A stretch of 13,026 bases of DNA from positions 1 to 13,026 of the forward strand of contig JAAZFP010000327.1 of assembly GCA_012511645.1 (NCBI GenBank), read 5' to 3'. The position numbers were made by a program, and so were the translations under genes. Positions 1-6,365 of this stretch are shown here, piece by piece (the first letter of the stretch is position 1; every line of letters starts with the position of its first letter). The stretch is from Microbacteriaceae bacterium. Its GTDB lineage: Bacteria; Actinomycetota; Actinomycetes; Actinomycetales; Microbacteriaceae. The notes under the pieces were generated by a model. The model had not been told where the DNA came from. It worked only from the letters and a program-made list of their open reading frames with translations, and did not search any database.

Positions 1-113
1 GCATCGATTCCTGCCGGACCAGACCCCTGAGCTATGGAGTCTGCGGCCCGAGCCAGCTGCTCACTCGTCGTGACGAGCGTCCAATCGGCATCAAGTTCAC
101 CCTGGTCTACCAC
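1..113 (-). CDS. Ribonuclease D (HRDC-domain type), N-terminal fragment
   Basis: This is the first 37 codons of a leftward gene that leaves the window at position 1. Reading starts at a GTG at 113-111, only 3 nt after the DUF3000 stop, and stays open to the edge. The visible residues include a WTLVTTSEQL stretch and then GSGPAGIDA near the edge. This matches the start of the DEDD 3'-5' exonuclease domain of RNase D, where the Asp of the GPxxxDxE motif binds metal; the Glu would lie just outside the window. RNase D trims RNA 3' ends such as tRNA precursors. The HRDC domain itself is not visible and is inferred from the usual actinobacterial architecture. The GTG is the only start in frame after the upstream stop. 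The tight spacing suggests translation coupled to the DUF3000 gene. Identification from 37 residues is tentative but is supported by the neighbour. Confidence 0.72.
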   Translation of the reverse strand, partial: MVDQGELDADWTLVTTSEQLARAADSIAQGSGPAGID

Positions 114-116
114 CGG

Positions 117-788
117 CTACGCACCGTGCCCGCCGCGCTTGACCCGGTGTGAACCGAGCGAGGCAACGCCCTCGTGATGAGGCAAGCCGGCAAGCAAGCA
201 GAGCAACTCGCTCCACGCTTCGGCGTGTGCGCTGAAGTTCTCGCCCAGCGGGGTCCATGACGCACGAATCTCAATTTGCGCGGCGTCGCCCTGATCGGCG
301 AGGGTGCCGAAACCGGTGGAAAGGGTCTTTGTTGCCGTGCCAGAGGCGTACTCATACCGTGCGCCACGTGAGTCGAGAGCATCGGTCAGCCACGACCACG
401 CCACATCGGAAATGAACGGGTCGATGCCAATTTCCATTTCTAGGGGCGCTTGCGCGAAGCACACGATGCGAAATGGCGATCCCCACTCCTCAGCCGAAGA
501 CGGATCATGCATGAAAACGAGGCGGCCGGCACCGTAGGGCGAATCTGCGCCCTCGCTCGGGTGGGTCTGCCCGTGCACGACGCCGGCAGCAAAGGCGATT
601 GAGCGCGGAGCGATGCGCTCGGGAGCGGCGATCTCACGAACCTGGAGTTCTTTTCGAAATGAAGCTGCGCGCAATTGTTCAGCTGCAGCTTCAAACACAG
701 CTTCTTCGCCAATCGCAGCAATATTCACACGGCTGACACTACGGTTCGGTCTGAATGAAAGCACGATGCCACGCCGAGATTTCGCCAT
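117..788 (-). CDS. DUF3000 family protein (function unknown)
   Basis: A 223-residue soluble protein of the actinobacterial family DUF3000, whose function is not established. Family hallmarks are visible: a RIAP segment near residue 58, RLVFMHDP at about 89-96, FRIVCFAQA at 106-114, the DVAWSWLTDAL helix at 128-138, the ASGTATKTLSTGFG stretch at 148-161 and EIRASWTP at 173-180, followed by a helical tail. There is no signal peptide or membrane span. The gene sits directly upstream of the RNase D gene (3 nt apart), so the pair is probably one operon, and is divergent from the alpha/beta hydrolase. The ATG has AGGTGA almost touching it, which is closer than usual. The first 20 residues are rich in Arg and Ser and poorly conserved in type, so a GTG at 728-726 (residue 21) remains possible, though no ribosome site precedes it. 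Confidence 0.85.
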   Translation of the reverse strand: MAKSRRGIVLSFRPNRSVSRVNIAAIGEEAVFEAAAEQLRAASFRKELQVREIAAPERIAPRSIAFAAGVVHGQTHPSEGADSPYGAGRLVFMHDPSSAEEWGSPFRIVCFAQAPLEMEIGIDPFISDVAWSWLTDALDSRGARYEYASGTATKTLSTGFGTLADQGDAAQIEIRASWTPLGENFSAHAEAWSELLCLLAGLPHHEGVASLGSHRVKRGGHGA

Positions 789-806
789 TCACCTGAAGGG
801 GAGCGG

Positions 807-813
807 TAATGTA
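807..813. promoter_or_regulatory. Possible overlapping divergent -10 elements
   Basis: In the 63-bp gap between the divergent DUF3000 and hydrolase genes, TAATGT (807-812, plus strand) and TACATT (813-808, minus strand) both fit TANNNT and overlap almost completely. Each would give a leader of roughly 10-35 nt. No convincing -35 box is seen on either strand, so this is a weak candidate based on position and hexamer only. Confidence 0.25.
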
Positions 814-851
814 GTGCTCCAACGAACGAATGGCTGGGGTGAACGGACGCG

Positions 852-2060
852 ATGCGAACAAGGGCTGTGCTTGGAGGGCTCGTCATTGCAGCGGCATGTG
901 CCGGGGTCGCCGCGGTATTCGCGCGTAAGGTTCTGACTCCCGCGCCACTGCCTGATCGCGGTGTGCGCGTGGTCGACCTTGACACTGCCGGTTCTGCTGG
1001 GGTTCAACGAGTGTGGCTGAGTGGGCCGGACACTGATCTTGACGGGTCCTATTCCTTTATCTTTGATGTGACATCACGCCTTACACAAGAGCATGCGGGT
1101 CACGCTCGCCTTGGCCCCGTCGTTGCCCGTCGCAGAGTGGGTTCGCAGTCACACGTTGCGCGAGAAGTCATCAGCGTGGATCGAGGATCGCTGGTCCCAG
1201 GGGTTCGCGGCAGAATTACCGGCTGGTGGTATACCGATCCTGCGGAACTCGGCTACCCATTCCGCAAGGTGGCGCTTCCACTGCCTGACGGTGTCGGATG
1301 GGCCTGGCGCATCGAGCCGGCAACAGACTCAGTTCAGACGGACGCATCGGACTCGCGGCCGTGGGCCATCCATGTGCATGGGCGAGGTGCCCTGCCAGAA
1401 GAGACACTGCGAGGTGTGCCTCCGTTTGCAGAGGCCGGCTACACCAACCTCGTGATGAGTTACCGTAACGACCCCGGTGTTCCGTCGGGCAGGAACGGAC
1501 GCTATGGTCTCGGGTTGGCAGAGTGGCAGGACGTGGACGCCGCTATTGGTTGGGCGAGAGCGCAGGGTGCTACCAGCGTGGTGCTGGTGGGGTGGTCGAT
1601 GGGTGGCACGATTGCGGTGCTGGCCGCAAGCCGTGGCACACACGCCGAACTCGTCTCGGGCCTGGTGCTTGATTCTCCGGCGCTTGACTGGCCCGGCCTT
1701 TTGCGTGCCCAGGCAAAGCTTGCACACCTCCCGCCAGTCATAGGTGATCTAGGGCGGCTGATACTGAGTGCGGGGCTGGTTCGCGGCGCGATCCCGGGGG
1801 AGCGAGCAACCCCGATCTCACACCTGACCCCGCGCGTTCTTGCGCACGCCACACAGGTACCCACACTCATTCATGCAAGCGCGGGGGACACATTCGTACC
1901 ATGGCAGGGTGCGCTCGACTTTGCAAAGGCCCGCCCGCGCACGGTGCGGCTGCACCCATCGCGCGGTGAGCATGTGAAATTGTGGAATGTGGATCCGGCC
2001 GGATGGCGCGATGAGACGGCGCATTTTCTTGAGGAGATTGAGCGCACGCGAAGCGTCTAG
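852..2060 (+). CDS. Membrane-anchored alpha/beta hydrolase
   Basis: A 402-residue serine hydrolase of the alpha/beta fold. Residues 5-24 form one hydrophobic segment after MRTR, so the enzyme is probably tethered to the membrane with its domain outside; there is no lipobox. Residues 40-150 form an uncharacterised N-terminal region. The catalytic domain follows: the HVHGRG turn at 174-179 likely shapes the oxyanion hole, GWSMGG at 247-252 carries the nucleophile Ser249, Asp346 lies in ASAGDTFVP and His374 in RGEHVK, completing a plausible triad. The substrate cannot be told; peptidase, esterase and lipase families share this layout. The gene starts the rightward cluster, divergent from the DUF3000 gene and 11 nt ahead of zapE. 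Ribosome binding before the ATG is weak (GGGGTG about 10 nt upstream). The fold is well supported; the function is open. Confidence 0.85.
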   Translation: MRTRAVLGGLVIAAACAGVAAVFARKVLTPAPLPDRGVRVVDLDTAGSAGVQRVWLSGPDTDLDGSYSFIFDVTSRLTQEHAGHARLGPVVARRRVGSQSHVAREVISVDRGSLVPGVRGRITGWWYTDPAELGYPFRKVALPLPDGVGWAWRIEPATDSVQTDASDSRPWAIHVHGRGALPEETLRGVPPFAEAGYTNLVMSYRNDPGVPSGRNGRYGLGLAEWQDVDAAIGWARAQGATSVVLVGWSMGGTIAVLAASRGTHAELVSGLVLDSPALDWPGLLRAQAKLAHLPPVIGDLGRLILSAGLVRGAIPGERATPISHLTPRVLAHATQVPTLIHASAGDTFVPWQGALDFAKARPRTVRLHPSRGEHVKLWNVDPAGWRDETAHFLEEIERTRSV

Positions 2061-2063
2061 ACT
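2058..2063 (+). promoter_or_regulatory. -10 element TAGACT before zapE, built on the upstream stop codon
   Basis: TAGACT begins with the TAG stop of the hydrolase gene and lies 8 nt before the zapE ATG. A start of transcription 6-8 nt downstream would give a leaderless or nearly leaderless zapE mRNA, which agrees with the lack of a Shine-Dalgarno sequence. The identical hexamer and spacing recur before the HAD gene. No good -35 box is seen. Confidence 0.45.
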
Positions 2064-2071
2064 GGCATGCG

Positions 2072-3139
2072 ATGTCACACTCTGAGCAGTACCCCGCCGC
2101 CCGTCTGATTGATCGTCGACCAGAGATTTCTGGAGCCGACCTCGTCGCCACCCTGGTGCCGCCGCGACAGTTCGATGAGGCGAGCTTTGATTCATATCGT
2201 CCCGATGAAGAGTACCCTTCGCAGGCACTCGCACGAGACACACTGCGGACATTCGCTGAACCTCCAGCGCCAATCGCGCGGAGCGGTGGATTTCTCGGCT
2301 TTGGCCGCAAGAAGCAGACGGCTTCATCGACACCGACCGTGACACGCCCTGGTGTGTATATCGACGGCGGCTTTGGTGTGGGCAAGACCCACCTGCTTGC
2401 CGCCACCTGGCATGCGACCTCTGGTCGCAAGTACTTCGGAACGTTTATCGAATACACGGCACTCGTCGGAGCCTTGGGCTACGCCGGCGCGCTGAGCGTG
2501 CTCAAGGGTGCACGATTGATCTGCATCGATGAGTTCGAGCTCGATGATCCTGGCGACACCATGCTCATGACCCGACTGATCGGCGACCTGGTTGCACACG
2601 GATCTCGCATCGTGGCAACGTCCAACACCCCGCCCAATGCCCTGGGAGAGGGCAGGTTTGCGGCCGTCGATTTCATGCGCGAGATTCAGGCGATGGCTGA
2701 TCGTTTCGAGACCATTCGCATCGATGGTGTTGACTACCGCCAGCGTGATCTCGATGGAGACGCGGTGACACTCAGTGACGACGCGTATCGCTTCACCGTG
2801 GCCGATGTTGTTGCCTCCGGCGAACGCATGACCGATGATGATTTTGGCTCACTCATCTCGCACCTTGCGACCGTGCATCCCTCAAGCTACTTTGGCCTGT
2901 TGCGCGGTGTTGATGTCCTGGGCATTACCCAGGTGTACGAATTGACCGACCAATCTGCTGCGCTCCGATTCGTTGCGTTTATTGACCGTGTGTACGATGC
3001 GCAGATCCCCATCCGGGCCACCGGCATTCCGCTCACCTCTATTTTTGGCGGGGGAATGCTCGATGGTGGGTACCGTAAGAAATATTTGCGGTGCATGTCT
3101 CGGCTGAACGCCCTCACGCAGGCTGAACTTTCGGCATGA
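2072..3139 (+). CDS. zapE: ZapE/AFG1-family ATPase (cell division protein ZapE)
   Basis: A 355-residue AAA-type P-loop ATPase of the ZapE (bacterial) / AFG1 (mitochondrial) family. In E. coli ZapE acts at the Z-ring and affects FtsZ polymers; the actinobacterial role is inferred from the family. Visible motifs are Walker A GGFGVGKTH at 99-107 (Lys105, Thr106), Walker B LICIDEFE at 149-156 (Asp153, Glu154), the sensor VATSNTPP at 181-188, and the family segment RFETIRIDGVDYR at 211-223. Residues 67-90 form a loop rich in Gly, Lys and Ser just before the P-loop strand. The length is typical. The ATG at 2072 has no Shine-Dalgarno site but has a -10-like TAGACT 8 nt upstream; another ATG at 2067 is out of frame. 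The stop overlaps the start of the next gene (ATGA), so the two are likely translated together. Confidence 0.9.
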   Translation: MSHSEQYPAARLIDRRPEISGADLVATLVPPRQFDEASFDSYRPDEEYPSQALARDTLRTFAEPPAPIARSGGFLGFGRKKQTASSTPTVTRPGVYIDGGFGVGKTHLLAATWHATSGRKYFGTFIEYTALVGALGYAGALSVLKGARLICIDEFELDDPGDTMLMTRLIGDLVAHGSRIVATSNTPPNALGEGRFAAVDFMREIQAMADRFETIRIDGVDYRQRDLDGDAVTLSDDAYRFTVADVVASGERMTDDDFGSLISHLATVHPSSYFGLLRGVDVLGITQVYELTDQSAALRFVAFIDRVYDAQIPIRATGIPLTSIFGGGMLDGGYRKKYLRCMSRLNALTQAELSA

Positions 3140-3714
3140 GTGGCGGGTCAGTGTTGCGCAGAGCGGTGCAGGCGCTCATCGATGCGCTCACGCAGCCCTC
3201 TGGCAAAGATGGCCAATCCTCTCGCAAGACTCAGGCCGACAGGCCGCGGGCAACTTGGCGCAGCGATACTTCGGCAGCACCCGCGACCTATGACGCGACT
3301 GAGAGCCCAGGACAGAACGGAACAGGTGCCACTCGCGACCTCACCACAGCTGAGATTCGCGCGCTTCGCACCGAATACGCACCCGATCGCGATGGGGAGC
3401 CCGACCCCGGTGAAGTGGTCTGGACCTGGGTGCCCTACGTTGAATACGACGGTCGGGGCAAAGACCGGCCAGTGCTGATCATTGCGAAGACTCCTGACGG
3501 TGCCTGGGCTGCGTGCTATTTGAGCACGAAGCACCATCGCGGGTTTGTCTCGATCGGCAGCGGCGCCTGGGACTCGCAAGGGCGAGAGAGTTTTCTTGCG
3601 CCTGAACGCGTGCTGAGAGTGACAAGCGAGGGCATGCGCAGAGAGTCTGCAGGGATCGGTCGTGAGCACTTTGATCGCGCCGTAGCCGCAGTCAAGCAGT
3701 TGCACCGCGCCTAA
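3136..3714 (+). CDS. Solitary MazF/PemK-fold protein
   Basis: A 192-residue protein with a C-terminal MazF/PemK-like domain (about 91-190) after a roughly 65-residue low-complexity region rich in Ser, Thr, Ala and Gly. The domain shows PGEVVWTWVP at 91-100, GKDRPVLII at 108-116 with Arg111 at the position of the RPxxV strand of MazF RNases, CYLSTKHHRG at 127-136 and RVTSEGMRR at 161-169. MazF toxins cleave mRNA at short motifs and are normally paired with a small antitoxin gene just upstream. Here the upstream neighbour is zapE, whose stop overlaps this ATG, and no antitoxin-sized gene adjoins on either side. A stand-alone housekeeping or RNA-binding role is therefore as likely as toxicity. 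Automated pipelines would call it a type II toxin; that label rests on fold alone. Confidence 0.85.
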   Translation: MSGGSVLRRAVQALIDALTQPSGKDGQSSRKTQADRPRATWRSDTSAAPATYDATESPGQNGTGATRDLTTAEIRALRTEYAPDRDGEPDPGEVVWTWVPYVEYDGRGKDRPVLIIAKTPDGAWAACYLSTKHHRGFVSIGSGAWDSQGRESFLAPERVLRVTSEGMRRESAGIGREHFDRAVAAVKQLHRA

Positions 3715-3842
3715 CCCCGCATTGGATCGTGGTGTGATTCCAGGGCGCTGCCAGCGGAGTCGGCCCGAGTTGCTCTGGCAACCCACCTGAGCGGTGACGC
3801 CTTCGACATCGGTGACACCTGCGAAGCGGGCACTGGTGGAAA

Positions 3843-3876
3843 TGCAAAGGGAGCAAGATCAGTGATCTTGCTCCCT
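3843..3876 (-). terminator. Hairpin terminator downstream of tRNA-Leu
   Basis: A near-perfect inverted repeat: AGGGAGCAAGATCA at 3848-3861 is answered by TGATCTTGCTCCCT at 3863-3876, so a stem of 12-13 pairs closes on a loop of 3-5 nt. Read on the minus strand it begins 9 nt after the tRNA 3' end and is followed by TTTGCATTT, a weak T tract. It fits a factor-independent terminator for the tRNA. There is no T run on the plus strand, although the stem could also slow transcription coming from the MazF-like gene. Confidence 0.75.
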
Positions 3877-3885
3877 GCGTTCGCG

Positions 3886-3970
3886 TGCGCGGAGGGGGAC
3901 TTGAACCCCCACGCCCTAATACGGGCACTAGCACCTCAAGCTAGCGCGTCTGCCATTCCGCCACCCGCGC
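3886..3970 (-). tRNA. tRNA-Leu (anticodon GAG)
   Basis: An 85-nt class II tRNA on the minus strand. The acceptor strand GCGCGGG pairs with TCCGCGC (six Watson-Crick pairs and one G-T) before discriminator A at 3886. The anticodon stem CTAGC/GCTAG holds the loop TTGAGGT, giving anticodon GAG, which reads CUC and CUU leucine codons. A long variable arm (GCCC, loop, GGGC) is typical of leucine tRNAs, and the T arm has GGGGG-TTCAAGT-CCCCC. The CCA end is not encoded (CGC follows) and must be added by the nucleotidyltransferase. It stands alone between two rightward genes and runs against them. Confidence 0.96.
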
Positions 3971-4001
3971 GAACGATCCTCCGGTTCATTCCGGCGAACA
4001 G

Positions 4002-4007
4002 AGAATA
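4002..4007 (-). promoter_or_regulatory. Candidate -10 element for tRNA-Leu
   Basis: On the minus strand TATTCT lies 31 nt upstream of the first base of the tRNA, allowing a short 5' leader that RNase P would remove. No matching -35 box is evident about 17 nt further up. The 137-bp gap to the divergent M20 peptidase gene contains no open reading frame of note. Confidence 0.4.
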
Positions 4008-4095
4008 ACTTAGCACGGATCGGCTCGCCGCACGAATCGAGAGATACATTCGCTTCAGAGAGGCCGGTAGCGGGGCAGATGTCAGCAGTGGTGGG

Positions 4096-4101
4096 TACTG
4101 T
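4096..4101 (+). promoter_or_regulatory. -10 element TACTGT for a leaderless M20 peptidase mRNA
   Basis: TACTGT fits TANNNT and ends 6 nt before the ATG at 4108, the spacing expected when transcription begins at the A of the start codon. GAGG also sits one base before the ATG, too close to act as a normal ribosome site. A -35 box is not obvious. Confidence 0.45.
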
Positions 4102-4107
4102 TGAGGC

Positions 4108-5424
4108 ATGAACGAACACCTGCACCAAGCGCCGGTTCTCTCTGAAACTGCCAGGATCGCGCGTGAGCTCATTCGCTTTGACACTTCGAACAGGGGAGAG
4201 GGTGACGCCAACCCCGAAGCTCCCGCTGCAGAGTACGTCGCCTCGTTCTTACGAGAACTTGGACTGTCTCCGGTGACGGTCGAGTCGGCTCCCGGCCGCG
4301 CGAGCGTGGTTGCACGAGTTGCAGGAGCAAATCCATCGCTCCCGGCATTGGTGTTGCACGGGCACCTTGATGTTGTTCCCGCCGACCCTGCCCACTGGAG
4401 TGTTGATCCATTTGCTGGAACGGTCAAGGACGGCATGCTGTGGGGTCGCGGCGCTGTCGATATGAAAGACATGTGCGCGATGATGCTCACCGCAGTCGCA
4501 GAGCTCCTGCGCAACGGAGAGAAGCCTCGACGCGAAGTGATCCTCGCTTTTTTTGCTGACGAAGAGGCCGGCGGCGCATTTGGGTCCCACTATCTCGTGA
4601 CGCATCACCCCGAGCTGTTTGACGGGGCCGCGACCGCAATCAGTGAGGTGGGTGGCTATTCGATTGATGTCAATGGCACGCGCGCCTATCTCATTCAGAC
4701 GGGTGAGAAAGCACTCGATTGGATCAGATTGCGGGCTCGTGGAACGGCGGCCCATGGTTCACGTGTCTGGCACGACAACGCGGTAACGAAGCTGGCCGAA
4801 GCAGTGGCCGCGTTGGGGAGGCACGAATGGCCCGTGAGTCTGTGCGAGACGACACGCGAGTTGGTCACGGAGATCGCACGCATTTACGGTGAGGATCCGA
4901 CTGAGATTGATGCCGAAGAGTTGATTCTTCGCAGCGGTTCAGCAGCAGGGTTCGTGCATGCGAGCCTTCGAAACACCAGCAATCCCACGGTGCTCACCGG
5001 CGGGTACAAACACAATGTGATTCCTGAGGCAGCAGAAGCACTGATTGATGTGCGATCCATTCCAGGCGAGCGTGACGCAGTAATGGCGCAGGTGAAGCAG
5101 CTCGTGGGCGATGAGATTGACGTTGAGATCGTGCACAGCGATATCGGTCTCGAGGTGCCTTTTGCCGGCGAAGCCATCGAAGCCATGCAGGCGGCACTGC
5201 TGAAGCATGATCCCGACGCCGTGTTCTTGCCGTACCTGCTTGCCGGAGGAACCGACAATAAGGCGCTCAGTCGTTTAGGCATCACCGGGTATGGGTTCGT
5301 CCCACTTCGCCTGCCTGCGGAGCTTGATTTCCCCGGCATGTTTCACGGCATCGACGAGCGAGTTCCGCTCGAGGCACTTGACTTCGGTCACTCGGTGCTT
5401 GTCGACCTGCTGCGCGATTATTGA
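4108..5424 (+). CDS. M20-family metallopeptidase (M20/M25/M40 hydrolase)
   Basis: A 438-residue cytosolic zinc-dependent hydrolase of the M20 family (relatives include carboxypeptidase G2, DapE, ArgE and acylases). The expected metal and catalytic residues are visible: His86 and Asp88 in LHGHLDVVP, Asp118 in GRGAVDMK, Glu152 (general base) and Glu153 in FADEEAGG, Glu180 in AISEVGG and His413 in MFHGIDE. His216 in TAAHGS belongs to the inserted dimerisation domain (about 196-310) and supplies the partner active site in this family. The full set suggests an active enzyme. The layout resembles the broad dipeptidase/acyl-amino-acid hydrolase group rather than a dedicated DapE or ArgE, and no lysine or arginine gene is nearby, so the substrate is unknown. 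The ATG follows a -10-like hexamer by 6 nt and is probably leaderless. Confidence 0.92.
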   Translation: MNEHLHQAPVLSETARIARELIRFDTSNRGEGDANPEAPAAEYVASFLRELGLSPVTVESAPGRASVVARVAGANPSLPALVLHGHLDVVPADPAHWSVDPFAGTVKDGMLWGRGAVDMKDMCAMMLTAVAELLRNGEKPRREVILAFFADEEAGGAFGSHYLVTHHPELFDGAATAISEVGGYSIDVNGTRAYLIQTGEKALDWIRLRARGTAAHGSRVWHDNAVTKLAEAVAALGRHEWPVSLCETTRELVTEIARIYGEDPTEIDAEELILRSGSAAGFVHASLRNTSNPTVLTGGYKHNVIPEAAEALIDVRSIPGERDAVMAQVKQLVGDEIDVEIVHSDIGLEVPFAGEAIEAMQAALLKHDPDAVFLPYLLAGGTDNKALSRLGITGYGFVPLRLPAELDFPGMFHGIDERVPLEALDFGHSVLVDLLRDY

Positions 5425-5447
5425 GCTTCTGCGAGGCGCGCTAGTCT
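5421..5447 (+). promoter_or_regulatory. Candidate promoter for uppP-mshC
   Basis: TTGAGC at 5421-5426, overlapping the TGA stop of the M20 gene, and TAGTCT at 5442-5447 are spaced by 15 bp, which is a little short of the usual 16-18. Transcription from about 5454 would give a leader of roughly 50 nt with a strong ribosome site. The fit is moderate; readthrough from the M20 gene is also possible because no terminator lies between. Confidence 0.35.
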
Positions 5448-5462
5448 TGTCGGTGGTCTTGC

Positions 5463-5478
5463 CTCGCTCATGAGTGAG
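5463..5478 (+). repeat. 16-bp palindrome in the uppP leader
   Basis: CTCGCTCATGAGTGAG is an inverted repeat around a perfect CTCATGAG core, with one G-T mismatch in the arms. It lies between the candidate -10 (5442-5447) and the ribosome site (AAGGAG at 5494-5499). Just before it, GTCTTG occurs twice 12 bp apart (5444-5449 and 5456-5461). It could be an operator; as RNA it would leave almost no loop, so a DNA site is the better guess. Confidence 0.35.
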
Positions 5479-5506
5479 ATCTGGCTGACGCCGAAGGAGT
5501 ACAGGA

Positions 5507-6361
5507 ATGGGAACGCTCGAAGCGATTCTGCTGGGCATCATTCAAGGGCTGACTGAGTTTCTTCCGGTGTCTTCGAGTGCGCACCTCCGCATTGCGAGTG
5601 AGCTGATGGGCATCGGTGACGCGGGCGCTGCGTTTACCGCCATTACGCAACTCGGAACAGAAGCAGCGGTGCTGGTGTTTTTCTGGCGGGACATTGTTCG
5701 GATCATTGGTCGCTGGTTCCGCTCGCTCACCGGCTCGGTTGCGAGGCGCGATCCCGACGCCTTGCTCGGCTGGTGGATCATTTTGGGGAGCGTGCCGATC
5801 GTCGTCTTCGGGCTGATTTTTGAAGATGCGATTGATCACACCCTGCGCTCGCTCTGGTTCGTTGCGATCGCGTTGATTGTCTTCGGTGTGCTGCTCGGCA
5901 TTGCAGACCGCGTCGGGGCGCAACGATACGAGCTGACTCAGATGACGTGGAAGCACGCACTCATCTATGGTTTCGCGCAGGCGGCTGCACTCATTCCTGG
6001 TGTGTCGCGGTCAGGCGGAACCATCACCGCGGGCCGTTTGATGGGGTACACGAGGGAGCAGGCTGCTCGGTACTCATTCCTCCTCGCGATTCCCGCAGTG
6101 TTCGGTTCGGGCGGCTACAAGCTCGTGAAGTCGATCGGCGACCCAATGGCGACTCCGCTCATGCCGACCTTTCTTGCCACAATCGTTGCCTTCGTCGTCG
6201 CAATTGTCGTGATAAGTGTGTTCATGAAGTACATCTCACGAGGGAGCTTCATGCCCTTTGTGATCTATCGTGTCGTGCTTGGAGTGGTCATTATCGTGTT
6301 GCTATCGGTGGGCGTGTTGGAGCCCAATAGTGCCGCTGTCGCGGTGACTGCGGGAGGCTGA
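5507..6361 (+). CDS. uppP: Undecaprenyl-diphosphatase (BacA/UppP)
   Basis: A 284-residue polytopic membrane enzyme of the BacA family that removes a phosphate from undecaprenyl pyrophosphate, recycling the lipid carrier used for peptidoglycan and other envelope polymers; extra copies give bacitracin resistance. Signature motif 1, [14 protein letters not shown], is at 13-26 (Glu17, the serines 22-24, His26). Signature motif 2, [11 protein letters not shown], is at 164-174 with Ser167, Arg168 and Ser169. The first position of the ExxxE pair is Gln13, a common variant in Gram-positive members. Several hydrophobic helices follow the family pattern and the length is normal. The ATG has an AAGGAG ribosome site at 5494-5499 with a 7-nt spacer. 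It is 4 nt from mshC, so one transcript probably carries both. Confidence 0.95.
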   Translation: MGTLEAILLGIIQGLTEFLPVSSSAHLRIASELMGIGDAGAAFTAITQLGTEAAVLVFFWRDIVRIIGRWFRSLTGSVARRDPDALLGWWIILGSVPIVVFGLIFEDAIDHTLRSLWFVAIALIVFGVLLGIADRVGAQRYELTQMTWKHALIYGFAQAAALIPGVSRSGGTITAGRLMGYTREQAARYSFLLAIPAVFGSGGYKLVKSIGDPMATPLMPTFLATIVAFVVAIVVISVFMKYISRGSFMPFVIYRVVLGVVIIVLLSVGVLEPNSAAVAVTAGG

Positions 6362-6365
6362 TCAC

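Noticed and set aside
613..936. Rightward open frames opposite the DUF3000 gene and across its promoter
   Set aside because: They lie antisense to a well-supported gene, have no family features and no ribosome site; treated as shadow frames.
3136..3714. A toxin-antitoxin module
   Set aside because: No second small gene flanks the MazF-like gene; its only partner by position is zapE, so a module is not supported.
3769..3782. Small hairpin GTTGC-TCTG-GCAAC after the MazF-like gene, and a TGCCAG/CTGGCA pair at 3749-3780
   Set aside because: The stem is only 5 bp with no T tract, and the wider pair is 6 bp over a 20-bp gap; both are expected by chance at this base composition, so neither is called a terminator.
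4884..5339. A 151-codon leftward open frame inside the M20 peptidase gene
   Set aside because: The opposite strand carries an intact enzyme with all its metal ligands; the frame is rich in Ser, Arg and Pro and looks like a product of codon bias.
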